A stretch of 9,129 nt of DNA from contig DGGY01000011.1 of assembly GCA_002392405.1 (NCBI GenBank), forward strand, positions 1 through 9,129, written 5' to 3'. The DNA is from Treponema sp. UBA3862. Its GTDB lineage: Bacteria > Spirochaetota > Spirochaetia > Treponematales > Treponemataceae. Below the pieces are notes generated by a model that had not been told where the DNA came from, searched no databases, and saw only the letters and a list, made by a program, of their open reading frames with translations. Position numbers and translations under genes: made by a program. Shown piece after piece: positions 7,533 to 9,129 of the stretch. How positions within the stretch are numbered: position 1 is the first letter of the stretch; each line of letters starts with the position of its first letter.

Positions 7533-7578
7533 ATTACAATAATTATTTTATTAATTTGAATAATTATTGTCAATAAGG
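7529..7578. repeat. 19-bp near-perfect AT-rich inverted repeat over the promoter
   Basis: The arms at 7529-7547 and 7559-7578 pair as 7 + 12 bp with a single unpaired base, around an 11-nt centre. On the minus strand the first arm contains the TTGACA -35 box; the second arm overlaps the end of the -10 box and runs past the predicted start. This is a typical layout for an operator, though the A/T-only core could also be read as a hairpin at the end of the amt mRNA. Confidence 0.65.
7545..7573 (-). promoter_or_regulatory. Predicted sigma70 promoter for asnB-gltB-purF
   Basis: On the minus strand a perfect -35 box TTGACA (7568-7573) is followed after 17 bp by TAAAAT (7545-7550), five of six matches to the -10 consensus. 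Expected start is near 7537-7540. It begins 15 nt past the amt stop and lies upstream of both leader hairpins. Such AT-rich DNA gives some chance matches, but box quality, spacing and position all agree. Confidence 0.65.
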
Positions 7579-7588
7579 TAAGGAAACT

Positions 7589-9129
7589 TTAGTCCTGAAG
7601 GGCTTCATATCCTTCTTCGCCAGTTCTAACCTTTACAACGTTCTGAACATCATAAACGAAGATCTTACCGTCACCGATGTTACCTGTGTAAAGCACTTCT
7701 TTAGCGGCTGTAACAACAAGGTCTACCGGTACTTCGCTTACTACGATATCAACCTTAATCTTTGGTAGTAAAGTAATATCCATTTCAACGCCGCGGTATT
7801 TTCCGACATTACCGTGCTGCTGTCCGCAGCCAAGTACGTTTGTTACAGTCATACCAGTTACGTTGATGTCATTCATTGCAGCCTTGAGTTCGTCAAACTT
7901 GCTCTGGCGTGTAATGATAGTAACCATATGGAATTTTGCATCAGGGCGGCTTGTAGCCTTTGCAACCGGAACAGCCTTTTCAACAGGTACAGAACCTTCA
8001 GAAACAGGTGATGAACTTCCGAGAACCTGAGGAGCCATGATAAAGCCTGCATAACTTGAATCAATACCGTGTTCAAGTTTATCAAGACCGATGATTTCTT
8101 CTTCGCGGCTTGCACGAAGTCCGTGGAACTTTTTAATGAGGGCGAATGTAATAAACATACATACTGCAGTCCAGAGAAGGATAGAACCTTCGCCGATTGC
8201 CTGAACTTTAAGGTGTTCAAGTCCACCGCCATAGAATAAACCGCTTTCAACGTTGAATAAACCGTCAGATAATGTACCCCAGATACCGTTTGCAAGGTGA
8301 ACAGCAACAGCACCAACCGGGTCGTCAATATGAAGCTTAAGGTCAAGAAGTTCAACAACTATTACAACAATAATACCAGAAGCAATACCGATGATTGTTG
8401 CACCAAGTGCATCTACAGTAGCACAGGTCGGTGTGATTGCAACAAGACCTGCAAGGGAAGCATTCAATGTCATTGAAACATCTGGCTTGCCGTTTTTGAT
8501 CCAGGTGAAAATCATTGTTGTTACAGCTGCAACAGCCGGAGCAATTGTTGTTGTTGTGAATACAGCAGCAAGACCACCAACACCAAGAAGCTGTGTACAG
8601 GCAGCACCGTTGAATCCGTACCATCCGAACCAGAGGATGAAAGTTCCCAGAGCACCGAGAGTAAGTGAGTGACCAGGAATAGCATGAACCTTTGTTACCT
8701 TTCCCTTTTTGTCATATTCATATTTTCCAATACGCGGACCAAGGAAAATCGCACCGATAAGGGCAGCTGTACCGCCGACAGAGTGAATTGCAGCACCACC
8801 GGCAAAATCAACAAAGCCCATCTGTGCAAGCCAGCCCTGAGCGTTCCATACCCATCCGGCTTCAATCGGATAAACAACAGCAGAAATTACTGCTGAATAA
8901 ATACAGTATGAACTGAACTTAGTGCGTTCTGCCATAGAACCTGAAACGATTGTTGCAGCAGTAGCACAGAATACAAGGTTAAATACAAAGCTTGACCAGT
9001 CAAGTTCAGCAAAATTTGTAAAAAGCTGCATGTCTGGTCTGCCGATTAAACCAAAAAGATAATTCTCACTCATCATGAGACCAAAACCAAGAAGCATAAA
9101 ACATGGAGTTCCGATACAGAAATCCATCA
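7589..9129 (-). CDS. Ammonium transporter (Amt) with C-terminal fused PII (GlnK-like) domain, 5'-truncated
   Basis: An inner-membrane ammonium channel joined in one chain to its own PII regulator. The frame is open to the window edge. The ATG at 9125-9127 is internal, because MDFCIGT belongs to a mid-domain Amt helix; the start and about two membrane helices lie outside. Residues are counted from that Met. The Amt part covers about 1-355: SMAERTKFSSY (64-74), DFAGGAAIHSVGG with channel His115 (107-119), WFGWYGFN (166-173) and VAVHLANGIWG with the second channel His277 (274-284). It closes with the cytoplasmic tail REEEIIGLDKLEHG (341-354). A flexible Ser/Pro/Val/Ala-rich linker fills about 356-398. 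The PII domain (399-512) has VTIITRQSKFDELK, GCGQQHG (2-oxoglutarate-site Gln437), T-loop YRGVEM (444-449), LPKIKVDIVV, the ATP-binding B-loop TGNIGDGKIF (481-490) and RTGEE. The tyrosine normally uridylylated (Tyr51 in E. coli GlnB/GlnK) is Met449. PII normally binds the Amt cytoplasmic face in trans. Confidence 0.95.
   Translation of the reverse strand, partial: MDFCIGTPCFMLLGFGLMMSENYLFGLIGRPDMQLFTNFAELDWSSFVFNLVFCATAATIVSGSMAERTKFSSYCIYSAVISAVVYPIEAGWVWNAQGWLAQMGFVDFAGGAAIHSVGGTAALIGAIFLGPRIGKYEYDKKGKVTKVHAIPGHSLTLGALGTFILWFGWYGFNGAACTQLLGVGGLAAVFTTTTIAPAVAAVTTMIFTWIKNGKPDVSMTLNASLAGLVAITPTCATVDALGATIIGIASGIIVVIVVELLDLKLHIDDPVGAVAVHLANGIWGTLSDGLFNVESGLFYGGGLEHLKVQAIGEGSILLWTAVCMFITFALIKKFHGLRASREEEIIGLDKLEHGIDSSYAGFIMAPQVLGSSSPVSEGSVPVEKAVPVAKATSRPDAKFHMVTIITRQSKFDELKAAMNDINVTGMTVTNVLGCGQQHGNVGKYRGVEMDITLLPKIKVDIVVSEVPVDLVVTAAKEVLYTGNIGDGKIFVYDVQNVVKVRTGEEGYEALQD

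Larger units (their letters stand above)
7366..7540 (-). promoter_or_regulatory. Candidate attenuation/antitermination leader RNA of asnB-gltB-purF
   Basis: This is the stretch between the predicted start of transcription (a purine at about 7537-7540, 5-8 nt after the -10 box) and the asnB ATG, about 170 nt. In order it holds an 18-nt repeat copy, terminator-like hairpin 1 (7485-7523) with a T-rich tail, a 20-nt A/T spacer with the second repeat copy, hairpin 2 (7397-7451) with TTTTTGTTTT after it, then the ribosome binding site. Two termination structures between a promoter and its first gene are hard to explain unless readthrough is regulated. Promoter, hairpins and repeats are seen directly; the regulatory role is inferred. 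The alternative is that hairpin 1 only ends the amt transcript. Confidence 0.5.

Noticed and set aside
7366..7540. Asparagine T-box or glutamine riboswitch before asnB
   Set aside because: No T-box bulge sequence of the AGGGTGG type and no specifier-loop architecture were found, and I saw no match to the glnA-type glutamine aptamer core.
9125..9127. ATG at the right edge as the true start of the ammonium transporter
   Set aside because: MDFCIGT matches the interior of Amt proteins, usually preceded by Leu; the two bases before it (TG) fit a Leu codon. The gene continues past the window.

Overview
All protein-coding content lies on the minus strand and forms a compact nitrogen-assimilation locus. 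In transcription order (right to left) it holds: an ammonium transporter with a PII signalling domain fused to its C-terminus (7589-9129, 5' end cut by the window edge); a 223-bp intergenic region rich in regulatory signals (7366-7588); glutamine-dependent asparagine synthetase asnB (5581-7365); the glutamate synthase large subunit gltB (1033-5541); and amidophosphoribosyltransferase purF (1-1043, 3' end cut by the window edge). No RNA genes, insertion sequences or CRISPR arrays were seen, and no plus-strand gene is supported.

The genes fit together around ammonium and glutamine. Amt-PII brings in and senses ammonium. AsnB, GltB and PurF are three consecutive class II (N-terminal Cys, Ntn-type) glutamine amidotransferases that pass glutamine's amide nitrogen to asparagine, glutamate and the first purine intermediate. 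asnB-gltB-purF look like one operon: 39 nt separate asnB from gltB with no terminator, and purF starts inside the last codons of gltB (11-nt overlap). No gltD (glutamate synthase small subunit) follows gltB, although the GltB sequence is of the GltD-partnered type.

The most interesting stretch is the asnB leader. A near-consensus sigma70 promoter (TTGACA, 17-bp spacer, TAAAAT) lies just after the amt stop codon, inside a 19-bp near-perfect inverted repeat. The predicted transcript of about 170 nt then meets two successive terminator-like hairpins before the asnB ribosome binding site. Each hairpin begins with a copy of an 18-nt repeat that can instead fold a small stem with a six-base loop having A at position 1 and G at position 4, as in RNA targets of ANTAR antiterminator proteins. 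This suggests an attenuation/antitermination leader controlling the operon. The hypothesis rests on sequence inspection only.

Organism: the DNA is moderately AT-rich and the proteins are clearly bacterial. AsnB resembles the enterobacterial AsnB type along its whole length. My best guess is an anaerobic host-associated spirochaete (Treponema-like), but this is an impression from gene content and style, not something the window proves.
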